Below the pieces are notes generated by a model. That model had not been told where the DNA came from. It did no database searches and worked only from the letters and a program-made list of their open reading frames with translations. This document shows, in pieces, positions 37,044 through 45,357 of a stretch of 64,000 nucleotides of DNA. Position numbers and translations under genes: made by a program. Every line of letters starts with the position of its first letter. Position 1 is the stretch's first letter. The stretch covers positions 2,108,001 to 2,172,000 of the forward strand of contig OZ220746.1 in assembly GCA_965117025.1 (NCBI GenBank), read 5' to 3'. The DNA comes from VXPQ01 sp965117025. Its GTDB lineage: Bacteria; Bacteroidota; Rhodothermia; Rhodothermales; VXPQ01.

Positions 37044-38546
37044 TCAGGAAGAGGTTTCCCATCCTGCGGCGCGTTCGAGGGCGCGCCGCCATTGCCCGAG
37101 CAGGTCTTCGGCAAGATCGCGTTCCATGGCGGGTTCGAAACGTCGATCCACCTGCCATTGCGTGGCAATCTCTTCCTGGTCCGCCCAGAATCCCACCGCA
37201 AGCCCGGCAAGATAGGCGGCCCCGAGGGCGGTCGTTTCAGCGATGCGGGGACGTACCGCGGGGACGCCCAGCAGGTCGGCCTGGAATTGCATGAGCAGAT
37301 TGTTGGCCGTGGCCCCGCCGTCGACGCGCAACTCGGTGAGACGCAGCGCGGCGTCCGCTTCCATGGCCCGGATCAGGTCCGCCGTCTGAAAGGCGATGCT
37401 TTCAAGCGCGGCGCGGGCGATATGTCCGGCGGTAGCGCCGCGCGTCAGTCCCGTGATGGTTCCGCGTGCATACGGGTCCCAGTGCGGGGCGCCCAGTCCG
37501 GTAAAGGCCGGTACGAAATATACGCCTCCGTTGTCCGGCACGGAACGCGCCAGCGCTTCCACGTCCGACGAAGCCTGGATGATGCCAAGCCCGTCCCGCA
37601 GCCACTGCACTACGGCGCCCGCGATGAATACGCTACCTTCCAGCGCATACTCGGTCCGGTCGCCGATCCGCCAGGCGATGGTCGTAAGGAGATTGTTGTT
37701 CGATTGCACCGCTTCCTCGCCCGTCTGCATCAGCAGGAAGCACCCGGTGCCGTACGTATTCTTGACCATGCCCGGCGTCGTGCATACCTGCCCGAAAAGG
37801 GCCGCCTGCTGATCCCCGGCGATGCCGGCGATGGGGACGTTCGGCATGAAGGTATGCTCCGAGGTTTTCGCATACTCCTCGCTCGACGAGCGGACCTCCG
37901 GCAACACGCTGCGGGGCACGCCGAAGATGTCCAGCAGTTCGTCGTCCCACTCGTTCGTATGGATATTATAGAGCAGGGTGCGCGAGGCGTTCGTGGCGTC
38001 GGTGACATGCACGCGGCCCGAGGTCATGTTCCAGATCAGCCAGGAATCCACGGTGCCGAAGGCCAGTTCGCCCCGTTCCGCCCGTTCCCGGGCGCCCTCC
38101 ACGTGATCGAGCATCCAGCGGACTTTCGTACCGGAGAAGTAGGCGTCGAGGACCAGGCCGGTCCGGGAGCGGATAAAGTCGGCGTGCCCGGCTTCCCGCA
38201 GCCGGTCGCACATGCCCGCGGTGCGGCGGTCCTGCCATACGATGGCATGATGGATCGGCTTGCCGGTGCGGCGGTCCCAGACGACGGTCGTTTCCCGCTG
38301 GTTCGTGATGCCGATGGCGGCCACGTCGGAGGCCGACAGGTTCGCTTCCGCCAGCACGTCGGCGGCCACGCCTGCCTGGGAAGACCATATTTCTTCCGGG
38401 TCATGCTCGACCCAGCCGGGCTGCGGGAAGATCTGCCGGAATTCGCGCTGCGCAACGCCCCGGATGGCGCCGCTATGGTCGAAAAGGATGGCCCGTGAAC
38501 TGGTGGTGCCCTGATCGAGGGCGAGAATGTATTCGGGGTTGGGCAT
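37044..38546 (-). CDS. glpK: glycerol kinase
   Basis: 500 residues, complete FGGY kinase. N-terminal ALDQGTTSSRAILFDHSG, substrate-binding WLIWNMTSGRVHVTDATNASRT (trimmed here in meaning only), IAGDQQAALFGQ, and the C-terminal ADLIRAMEADA...LRVDGGATANN and AALGAAYLAGLA-type ending (TALGAAYLAGLAVGFW) are typical. It phosphorylates glycerol to glycerol-3-phosphate. Its start lies just inside a tRNA-Ser(GCU) gene 33 bases upstream on the same strand, and glpF follows. Confidence 0.96.
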   Translation of the reverse strand: MPNPEYILALDQGTTSSRAILFDHSGAIRGVAQREFRQIFPQPGWVEHDPEEIWSSQAGVAADVLAEANLSASDVAAIGITNQRETTVVWDRRTGKPIHHAIVWQDRRTAGMCDRLREAGHADFIRSRTGLVLDAYFSGTKVRWMLDHVEGARERAERGELAFGTVDSWLIWNMTSGRVHVTDATNASRTLLYNIHTNEWDDELLDIFGVPRSVLPEVRSSSEEYAKTSEHTFMPNVPIAGIAGDQQAALFGQVCTTPGMVKNTYGTGCFLLMQTGEEAVQSNNNLLTTIAWRIGDRTEYALEGSVFIAGAVVQWLRDGLGIIQASSDVEALARSVPDNGGVYFVPAFTGLGAPHWDPYARGTITGLTRGATAGHIARAALESIAFQTADLIRAMEADAALRLTELRVDGGATANNLLMQFQADLLGVPAVRPRIAETTALGAAYLAGLAVGFWADQEEIATQWQVDRRFEPAMERDLAEDLLGQWRRALERAAGWETSS

Positions 38547-38576
38547 GGGGGTACTATAACATATGTATTGGAATCC

Positions 38577-38667
38577 TGGCGGAGAGGGTGGGATTCGAAC
38601 CCACGATACGGGGTCGCCGTATACTCCCTTAGCAGGGGAGCGCCTTCAGCCGCTCGGCCACCTCTCC
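38577..38667 (-). tRNA. tRNA-Ser (anticodon GCT)
   Basis: Minus strand. Acceptor stem GGAGAGG with CCTCTCC, discriminator G at 38580, then CCA at 38577-38579, so this copy encodes its own CCA unlike the tRNA-Ser(TGA) at 36030. The anticodon loop CTGCTAA gives GCT. The T-arm GTGGG-TTCGAAT-CCCAC is perfect and the long variable arm marks class II. Confidence 0.95.
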
Positions 38668-38770
38668 CGTTGCGCGTACGGGACACATCCCGGCGCGCGT
38701 TTCGTTTGCATTTCAGGATCCCTGCTAACGCCGGAAGAATTGCGAGGTTCGATGTCCCGCGAAGCGGATT

Positions 38771-39694
38771 CTATCCGGCTTCCAGGGCGTTGGCCCCCGA
38801 AACGATCTCGATGATCTCCGTGGTGATCGCGGATTGCCGCGCCCGGTTGTACTTCAGTTTCAGGTTGCGCAGGAACTCTTCCGCATTGGAGGTCGCATTG
38901 TCCATGGCCACCATGCGGGCGCCCTGCTCCGCCGCGTTCGATTCGAGCAGCACGCGCCATACCTGGTATTGCAGGTATCTCGGCAATAACTCGTGCAGGA
39001 CGGATTCCGCTTCCGGTTCGAAGATGGAATCGGCGGCGGTGCGGTCGCTGTCCGCCTGAGCGTCTCCTTCGCCTCGCGCCTCCATGATCGGTGTCAGGAA
39101 CTGCTTCTTCGGGATTGGCAGAAACGGTTCGACGATCCGGTTCTGGGCGATAGTGTTCCGGAATTCGTTGTAGACGATCTTCACCTCGTCCCAGGAACCG
39201 TTCATATATCCGTCCACGGCCTGCTCGACGATCTTCCGGGCCGTGTCCACCTCGATCCGGTCGAAGACCCCGCGAAAATCGCCGACCATCCGGTATCCTC
39301 TGCGGGCGAAATGGTCATGCCCTTTCCGGCCTGCGGCCAGCACATGCAGGTTGCCGGCCTTGCGCACGGCTTCGTATGCCGCCATCGCCTGTTCCGCTTC
39401 CTTCACGATATTGGCGTTGAACGCCCCCGCCAGACCGCGGTCGGCCGTCACGACGATAAACAGGATGCTCCGGGTCTCTTCGCGCTCCTGCAGCAACGGG
39501 TGTTCCGTGGCGTCGAGCTGCTCCTTGAGCCGGCTGATGACGGCCCCCAGTCGGTACGCATACGGCCGCGTGCTGAATATGCGTTCCTGCGCGCGCCGCA
39601 GCTTGGCGGCCGCCACCATCTTCATGGCGCGCGTCACCTGCTGCGTATTGCGGATCGAGTCGATCCTGTTCCGTATGTCCCGGAGATTGGCCAT
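38771..39694 (-). CDS. atpG: F-type ATP synthase subunit gamma
   Basis: 307 residues, the central rotor stalk of F1. N-terminal MANLRDIRNRIDSIRNTQQV and TRAMKMVAAAKLRRAQE are the conserved coiled coil, and the C-terminal helix has ERMVAMDNATSNAEEF-like sequence (ARMVAMDNATSNAEE). The insert around residues 195-225 (EARGEGDAQADSDRTAAD) is longer than in many gammas. Fifteen bases downstream of atpA. After it the cluster ends; the atpD and atpC genes expected next are not here. Confidence 0.95.
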   Translation of the reverse strand: MANLRDIRNRIDSIRNTQQVTRAMKMVAAAKLRRAQERIFSTRPYAYRLGAVISRLKEQLDATEHPLLQEREETRSILFIVVTADRGLAGAFNANIVKEAEQAMAAYEAVRKAGNLHVLAAGRKGHDHFARRGYRMVGDFRGVFDRIEVDTARKIVEQAVDGYMNGSWDEVKIVYNEFRNTIAQNRIVEPFLPIPKKQFLTPIMEARGEGDAQADSDRTAADSIFEPEAESVLHELLPRYLQYQVWRVLLESNAAEQGARMVAMDNATSNAEEFLRNLKLKYNRARQSAITTEIIEIVSGANALEAG

Positions 39695-39709
39695 GAATCA
39701 GTCCGTGCG

Positions 39710-41299
39710 CTATGCCCGGAAAAGGTCCGCCAGATCGCTCGCCACGCTGGAGAGCACCTCCCGGTGTTCGTCCGAAAGCACCCCTGTTTCGCGAATGGCG
39801 TCGAGCAGGTCCTTGTGCTGGATCTGCAATTTGCCGATAAATTCGGTTTCCAGTTCGCGCAGGCGATGCACCGGCACCGCGTCCAGCAATCCCTGCGTCG
39901 CCACGAATATTACGGCCACCTGTTCTTCTACCGGAACGGGCGCATACTGGCCCTGCTTCAGAATCTCGACGAGGCGTTCTCCGCGAAGCAACTGACGCTG
40001 GGTGGCCGGATCGAGGTCGGACCCGAATTTGGCGAAGGCCTGCAATTCGCGGTACTGCGCGAGGTCGATGCGCAGCGTGCCCGCGACCTTTTTCATCGCC
40101 TTGATTTGCGCGTTGCCGCCGACGCGGGATACGGAAATCCCGACGTCGATGGCCGGACGCACCCCCGCGTTGAAAAGATTCGTTTCCAGATAGATCTGGC
40201 CGTCCGTGATGGAAATCACATTCGTCGGGATATAGGCGGCCACGTCCCCGGCCTGCGTTTCGATGACGGGCAGGGCGGTCAGGGAACCGCCTCCTTCCAC
40301 CTTTCCTTGCAGCGATTCGGGGACATCGTTCATCTGGACCGCGACCGTCTTCGTTTCGTTGATCTTGGCGGCCCGTTCCAGCAGGCGGCTGTGCAGGTAA
40401 AACACGTCGCCCGGATACGCCTCGCGCCCCGGCGGGCGGCGCAGCAGCAACGACAGTTCCCGATACGCGACCGCCTGCTTGGAAAGATCGTCGTAGACCA
40501 CGAGGGAATGTCGGCCCGTATCCCGGAAATACTCCCCGATGCAGGCCCCGGCGTACGGGGCGATGAACTGCAGCGGAGCCGGCGACGAAGCCGGCGCATT
40601 CACGATGACCGTATAGTCCATGGCGTCGTGCTCTTCGAGCGCCCGCATCACATGAGCCACAGTGGACGCCTTTTGCCCGCAGGCCACGTAGACGCAAAAA
40701 ACCGGCTTGTCGGTGTCGTGGGTCGATTTCTGATTGATGATCGTGTCGATCAGTACGGCGGTCTTGCCGGTCTGCCGGTCCCCGATGACGAGTTCCCGCT
40801 GCCCCCTGCCGATGGGGATCATCGAATCGATGGCCTTGACGCCCGTCTGGAGCGGCTCGTTCACCGGCTGCCTGTAGATGACGCCCGGGGCCTTGCGCTC
40901 CAGCGGCATTTCGAAGGGTTCGCCCGCAATGGGGCCGCGCCCGTCTATCGGGTTGCCGAGCGGATCGATCACGCGCCCCAGCATGCCTTCGGAGACGTTG
41001 ATCGACGCGATGCGGCGGGTCCGGCGCGCTTCGTCGCCCTCCCTGACCGAATCGACTTCGCCGAACAGCACGACCCCGATGTTGTCCTCCTCGAGGTTGA
41101 GCACCATGCCGGTGGTTCCGCTCGCCGGAAACGTGATCAACTCTCCGGCCTGTACATTCGAAAGTCCGTAAAGCCGCGCGATGCCGTCCCCTGTTTGCAG
41201 GACGGTCCCGACTTCGTAGACATCGGTTCCCGTTTCCAGATCGCCGAACGCGCTCTTCAGAACCGAGGTCACTTCATCTGGTCGAATTGACGTGGTCAT
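39710..41299 (-). CDS. atpA: F-type ATP synthase subunit alpha
   Basis: 529 residues. P-loop GDRQTGKTAVLID near residue 175, regulatory nucleotide site of F1. VGLSNVQAGE-type N-domain (YGLSNVQAGELITF), PGREAYPGDVFYLHSRLLER and SISDGQIYLE-like INVISITDGQIYLET are present, as is the Arg finger region in VGISVSRVGGNAQ. Length is normal. Lies between atpH (80 bases) and atpG (15 bases). Confidence 0.97.
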   Translation of the reverse strand: MTTSIRPDEVTSVLKSAFGDLETGTDVYEVGTVLQTGDGIARLYGLSNVQAGELITFPASGTTGMVLNLEEDNIGVVLFGEVDSVREGDEARRTRRIASINVSEGMLGRVIDPLGNPIDGRGPIAGEPFEMPLERKAPGVIYRQPVNEPLQTGVKAIDSMIPIGRGQRELVIGDRQTGKTAVLIDTIINQKSTHDTDKPVFCVYVACGQKASTVAHVMRALEEHDAMDYTVIVNAPASSPAPLQFIAPYAGACIGEYFRDTGRHSLVVYDDLSKQAVAYRELSLLLRRPPGREAYPGDVFYLHSRLLERAAKINETKTVAVQMNDVPESLQGKVEGGGSLTALPVIETQAGDVAAYIPTNVISITDGQIYLETNLFNAGVRPAIDVGISVSRVGGNAQIKAMKKVAGTLRIDLAQYRELQAFAKFGSDLDPATQRQLLRGERLVEILKQGQYAPVPVEEQVAVIFVATQGLLDAVPVHRLRELETEFIGKLQIQHKDLLDAIRETGVLSDEHREVLSSVASDLADLFRA

Positions 41300-41379
41300 A
41301 ATGTTTCTATCGTCACTGGTTACGCATGCGCTTGCTCGTCAAGCGATGTCTGGCCGGTTCGTCGAGGCGTGCACGCCGG

Positions 41380-41925
41380 TTAATTCATGGAAAGAGGCCG
41401 GAGGGTCACCCGGTCGCGTAGTGCTTCAAGCTGGTGGCGCACGCTCCGGTCGTACACCGTGTCTCCGATGCGGACGACCAACCCCCCGATCAACCCGGCG
41501 TCCTTGCGGACATGCAGCCGGATCTTCTTGCCGGTCAATTGCTCGAGCGCTTCCGTGAGTCCGGCGCGCTCCTCTTCACTGAATTCCGAAGCGACGCGGG
41601 CTTCGGCTTCCACAATACCGAGGCGTTCGTCATGCAGGTTCCGCCACGCCTGTGCAATCCGGACAAACAGGCTTTCGCGCTGCCGGCCGACAAGCATATC
41701 GAGAAATCGCAGCGTCAGGTCGTCCAGGCGCGTTTCGAACAGCGCGCGTACGACCGCATGTTTTTTCTCGCGGGCCACGATCGGATTCCGAAAAAGCTGC
41801 TCCAGCGCTTCCGATCCCTCCAGGGTCGCCCGGACGAACGCAATGTCTGCGTCGACGCGTTCGACTTTCGAGGCGCGCTCGGCTTCCTCGTACAGCGCGC
41901 GTGCGTATCTGCGGGCTACAACCAT
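41380..41925 (-). CDS. atpH: F-type ATP synthase subunit delta
   Basis: 181 residues from MVVARRYARALYEEAE, the canonical start of delta; a longer frame upstream overlaps atpF and is not used. The middle shows FRNPIVAREKKHAVV and the C-terminus DAGLIGGLVVRIGDTVYDRSV, the peripheral stalk connector that binds alpha and b. Sits between atpF (86 bases) and atpA. Confidence 0.95.
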   Translation of the reverse strand: MVVARRYARALYEEAERASKVERVDADIAFVRATLEGSEALEQLFRNPIVAREKKHAVVRALFETRLDDLTLRFLDMLVGRQRESLFVRIAQAWRNLHDERLGIVEAEARVASEFSEEERAGLTEALEQLTGKKIRLHVRKDAGLIGGLVVRIGDTVYDRSVRHQLEALRDRVTLRPLSMN

Positions 41926-42011
41926 GATCCGTTCGCTTCGAGAGTGGAAAGAAGGTGCAGGCGGTTTTCGGAAAGGGGCATGAAAAAGCTCCGGGGCATT
42001 CGGGGCGCCGG

Positions 42012-42527
42012 TCAATTTTTGGGAAGCTGCTCGATAAAACGATCGACCAGTTTGCGGTGCCGGTCCGCATCGAGCGTCTCTTCGAGAATGTGCTCGGCGG
42101 TGTGGATGGCAAGGCCGGCCACTTCATCCCGCAGCTCCTCCAGCGCACGTTGCTTCTCCCGCTCGATTTCGGCCTGCGCCTGTTCCTGCATCTGCCGGAT
42201 TCTGCCCCGCGTCTTCTCCAGTTCTTCGCTGCGCACCCGCTCGGCCGCCGCCCGCGCATCTTGCATGACGCGTCGCGCGTTCTCTTCCGCCGCGCGCCGG
42301 GCCTCTTCGTTTTTCTCCCCGGTTTTCCGGGCTTCTTCGAGCGCATGCTCGGCCTTCCTGATCGACGTGTCAATGGTTTCTTCGCGTTCGCTCAATGCGC
42401 TCACGATAGGTTTCCACGCGTACCTGCGAAGTATGAAAAGCAGCAGCGCGAACACGAGGACCTTGTAGAAGATCAGTCCCGCATTGGGTTCGAGCAGACT
42501 CTGGGCTAAGATGATATCCATGGCCAA
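42012..42527 (-). CDS. atpF: F-type ATP synthase subunit b
   Basis: 171 residues. One N-terminal membrane helix (FYKVLVFALLLFILRRYAWKPI) followed by a long, highly charged coiled coil (EHALEEARKTGEKNEEARRA onward), the peripheral stator stalk. Met at 42521 is an alternative start two codons in. Only one b gene is present, so the stalk is a homodimer. Confidence 0.94.
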   Translation of the reverse strand: MAMDIILAQSLLEPNAGLIFYKVLVFALLLFILRRYAWKPIVSALSEREETIDTSIRKAEHALEEARKTGEKNEEARRAAEENARRVMQDARAAAERVRSEELEKTRGRIRQMQEQAQAEIEREKQRALEELRDEVAGLAIHTAEHILEETLDADRHRKLVDRFIEQLPKN

Positions 42528-42615
42528 ATCGATGGTGGATTATTCCCTGACATCCCAGGGGTATCGTCCGGATGCGCCGCCGGAGCGGCAGCAATCCGGC
42601 AGCGGGCGCCGTGGC

Positions 42616-42852
42616 TCATTTGAAGGAGAGCAACAGGCAGATGATCATACCGAAAAGCGCAACGCCCTCGAGCAGCGCTGCGGCGATGATCATGGTCAGC
42701 CGTATATGGCCGGCGACCTCGGGCTGCCGCGCCGAGCCTTCCATTGCAGGACCGGCAATGTGACCCAGCCCGATGCCAGCCCCGATTGCAACGAGTCCGG
42801 CTCCGATGCCGGCGGCCAGATAAGCTAATGCAGTAGCGTCTATAGCGTCCAT
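42616..42852 (-). CDS. atpE: F-type ATP synthase subunit c
   Basis: 78 residues, hairpin of two membrane helices forming the rotor ring. Polar loop ARQPE at 41-45 and ion-binding Glu62 in AALLEGVALFGM. The helix 1 sequence GAGIGLGHIAGPAME lacks the Gln, and helix 2 lacks the Ser after the Glu, that mark sodium-binding rings, so proton coupling is predicted. Strongly hydrophobic and complete. Confidence 0.96.
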   Translation of the reverse strand: MDAIDATALAYLAAGIGAGLVAIGAGIGLGHIAGPAMEGSARQPEVAGHIRLTMIIAAALLEGVALFGMIICLLLSFK

Positions 42853-42934
42853 GGTAATTCTCCGTGTATTGGATCAGGTGATTTGAAAAAAGAGGTTCGG
42901 ATGGTGAGGTTGTCCAGCAAATCCGTTGCCGCAT

Positions 42935-44095
42935 TTACCCGGCGAGGGCCGGCTGTTCTTCCGCATGCGTTTCGTCTTCGTGATGCTCCTCTACGGCCAT
43001 GCCGAAGAAAATCGCCGACAGCAGCGTGAACACAAAGGCATGTATGAACGCCACGGCGATCTTGATGAACGAAATGAACAACGTGAACGCGACGCCGACG
43101 GGGGCGACCGCAGTGGCGGTGAGGCTGCCGAACAGCACGTTGATCGTGAAAATGATGCCGATCAGGCTCAGGATGAGCAGGGAACCGGACATCATGTTGG
43201 CGAAGAGCCGCAGCGCCAGCGCAAAATGCTTGGCGAACAGGCTGACCAGTTCGATCGGCGCGAGCAGGCACTTGACCGGCAAGGGAACGCCCGGCGGCCA
43301 GAACATGTGCTTCCAGTATGCCCTGGACCCTTTACGCTGCCCTACCACGAAAGAGAAAGCAGCCAGCGTGAGGGTCACCGAAATATTGGATGTCGCCGCT
43401 CCAGCATAGGGCACGAGGCCCATCAGGTTGCAGCACAGGATGAACATGAATGCCGTAAGCAGAAACGGCATGAATTGCTGGTATTTGGGACCGACGCATG
43501 GCTTGGCGATCTCGTCGCGCACGAAGACGACAAGGGCTTCGAACATGTTCTGGAAGATGCCCCTCGGTGCGGAAACGCGGTCTTCAGGGCGCCGGTAGCG
43601 TCGTGCAAGCGTGACGAAGATGGCGACCGTAATCAGGGCGGCCAGAATGCCGAACACAAGATGGCGCGTGATGGACAGGTCCAGCACCATGCTTCCCAGG
43701 ACCGGTTGCGGTTTGGCGTAGAGGTGCTCGTGGTGCTCGATGGCGGCATGGAGGGCTTCGTCGTGCAGGACTTCCGCATGTCCGTCTTCTTCATGCTCGA
43801 TCACGTACCGTTCCGAAAGCAGCGCGGAGCGGGTGGACGCAAACACATCCAGTCCCCAGGGCTCTTTCCGCAGGAAAATGCGCGGGAGTTCGACCGTGCC
43901 GAACGGGGCGAAATCAAGATATACGCCGTCTGCCGTGTGGGCGACGGCATCCATTTCTCCTCCCTCGTCGGCGGCATACGCCGGACGAGGCGCAAAAAAC
44001 GCACATCCTGCCAGAAGAAGCAGGATAACCCGGCAGCGGCGTATGTTTGCGTGCAACGCGATCATGTGGTGTGATAAGAAGGACTTTTTTCGCAA
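42935..44095 (-). CDS. atpB: F-type ATP synthase subunit a, N-terminally extended
   Basis: 386 residues; usual length is 240-290. The essential Arg is in FALALRLFANMMSG and the C-terminal helices (FISFIKIAVAFIHAFVFTLLSAIFF) are intact. The first about 130 residues are an extra segment: a signal-like helix (VILLLLAGCAFFAP, then AYA) and a periplasmic stretch rich in His and Glu (EEDGHAEVLHDEALHAAIEH). The C-terminus is also His/Glu-rich (EEHHEDETHAEE). Such extensions occur in Bacteroidota, so the start is probably right. It precedes atpE by 82 bases. Confidence 0.93.
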   Translation of the reverse strand: MRKKSFLSHHMIALHANIRRCRVILLLLAGCAFFAPRPAYAADEGGEMDAVAHTADGVYLDFAPFGTVELPRIFLRKEPWGLDVFASTRSALLSERYVIEHEEDGHAEVLHDEALHAAIEHHEHLYAKPQPVLGSMVLDLSITRHLVFGILAALITVAIFVTLARRYRRPEDRVSAPRGIFQNMFEALVVFVRDEIAKPCVGPKYQQFMPFLLTAFMFILCCNLMGLVPYAGAATSNISVTLTLAAFSFVVGQRKGSRAYWKHMFWPPGVPLPVKCLLAPIELVSLFAKHFALALRLFANMMSGSLLILSLIGIIFTINVLFGSLTATAVAPVGVAFTLFISFIKIAVAFIHAFVFTLLSAIFFGMAVEEHHEDETHAEEQPALAG

Positions 44096-44102
44096 GCCGG
44101 AA

Positions 44103-44399
44103 CTACGACGTCGGGGGTTGCTTCCTGTGGAAAAACCGGATTTCGATCGCGAGGCCTACGATAAACGTCGCGAAAAAACCTCCCAGCAAGCCTGTCGGGG
44201 CCACGGGAAGCCATCGCAAGGCAATGACCAGCAGGCCCAGGGTAACCACGACGCGAACCAGCATGGCGCCTATGACGACAGCCGTTGGATTACGGGTGCT
44301 TTGCAGCGCGATTCGATTCGATAAAAAGCTTATCAGCACGTACGACACGCCCAGCAAGCAACCAAGTCCGATACCGAGTCCCAATCCTTCCGTTTCCAT
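44103..44399 (-). CDS. small membrane protein, AtpI-like
   Basis: 98 residues with three hydrophobic segments (LGLGIGLGCLLGVSYVLISF, AVVIGAMLVRVVVTLGLLVIA and TGLLGGFFATFIVGLAIEI). Seven bases upstream of atpB on the same strand. Size, topology and position fit the AtpI/ATP synthase I family, thought to assist c-ring assembly or magnesium uptake. Sequence signatures in this family are weak, so the call leans on context. Confidence 0.72.
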   Translation of the reverse strand: METEGLGLGIGLGCLLGVSYVLISFLSNRIALQSTRNPTAVVIGAMLVRVVVTLGLLVIALRWLPVAPTGLLGGFFATFIVGLAIEIRFFHRKQPPTS

Positions 44400-44543
44400 T
44401 GGCGCCGGAACGATTTTCCCGAGAGCGCCGGAAGATCCCGACCAGGAAATATGCCCTTTAAATATGCCTTTTTGCTAAAACGCCTAATGTACAGTAAAAG
44501 GGCCTGGAAAAAAGCCAATATGCAATGAATTCAGAACCGCCTT

Positions 44544-44807
44544 TCAAGTATGCGGAGGGCGCTTCTTCTCCCGGGATTCGCTTTTCTTCACCCCGCGCAC
44601 CAGTTGTATGCACATCGAGATCAACCCGAGGCAAAACCCTGCAAGCACGAGCCATGGCGTCGTGTCGAGCCATTGATCCAGCAGGACGCCGATAATTATC
44701 CAGATCACCATGGTCAGCGCCGGTTCCAGCGCCAGGGAGAGATGCGACCCGGCTTCTCTGAAATCACTGCGGGGATCGCCGGAATCGTCGCCGTTCGAAG
44801 CAGGCAT
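44544..44807 (-). CDS. small membrane protein, AtpZ-like
   Basis: 87 residues, with two hydrophobic segments (ALTMVIWIIIGVLLDQWLD and PWLVLAGFCLGLISMCIQLV) between charged ends. GVLLDQWLDTTPWLVLAGFC closely resembles the AtpZ family (LDxxxxTxPWxxLxG), found just ahead of atp operons and proposed to pair with AtpI. Eighteen bases downstream of the bactofilin gene and 144 bases upstream of the AtpI-like gene. Confidence 0.82.
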   Translation of the reverse strand: MPASNGDDSGDPRSDFREAGSHLSLALEPALTMVIWIIIGVLLDQWLDTTPWLVLAGFCLGLISMCIQLVRGVKKSESREKKRPPHT

Positions 44808-44825
44808 GGACGGTTTCCGGGCAGG

Positions 44826-45239
44826 TTATTCGCGGACAGGCGCAGCGTGGTCGATTCCGTCCGGCGAAACCGGGATTTCGCTGGTGTCAATGACCCGGTC
44901 TCCCGTACGACATTCGCCATTGAATATGGCGCCTTCTTCCACCATAAGGCGGCCAAGCTGGATATTGGCGTCCACGATCGCCGTTCTCTTCAGCAGGAGA
45001 TTGCCGGACACATGGATGGAACCCTTGATGCGTCCGGCAATGTCGAGCGCGGCCCCCTTGACGCTGCCTTCGATATAACCGCTTTCCGGGACCACCAGTT
45101 TGCCCGCGGTTTCCACGGATCCCTTGACGCATCCGCTGATGCGTATGTCACTGGACGATATGAGTGTACCCTCGAAGGTCGTTCCCTCGCTGATGATGCT
45201 CACCTTCGGGGGAGCACTGCCGTTTGACTGCCTGGCCAT
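44826..45239 (-). CDS. bactofilin (polymer-forming cytoskeletal protein)
   Basis: 137 residues. The centre is a right-handed beta-helix of repeated short strands (EGTTFEGTLISSSDIRISGC, KGSVETAGKLVVPESGYIEG and KGSIHVSGNLLLK), which polymerises without nucleotide. Disordered tails flank it, as usual. Bactofilins scaffold cell-wall enzymes. The next gene upstream on the same strand encodes an M23 peptidase, the most common bactofilin partner. The start of the atp cluster lies directly downstream. Confidence 0.92.
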   Translation of the reverse strand: MARQSNGSAPPKVSIISEGTTFEGTLISSSDIRISGCVKGSVETAGKLVVPESGYIEGSVKGAALDIAGRIKGSIHVSGNLLLKRTAIVDANIQLGRLMVEEGAIFNGECRTGDRVIDTSEIPVSPDGIDHAAPVRE

Positions 45240-45357
45240 AGTAGTATGTCTCTATGTATGTCCCTTTGCTTACGACCCGATTTTCCGACGCGCGATGCGC
45301 TGGACAGCATGGCTGTTGCATAACCCTGCACGGGAGCGAATGGCCTCCATGGTCGGT

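Noticed and set aside
38993..41290. 765-codon open frame on the plus strand
   Set aside because: It lies entirely antisense to atpG/atpA and has no family resemblance. GC-rich coding DNA with few antisense stops explains it.
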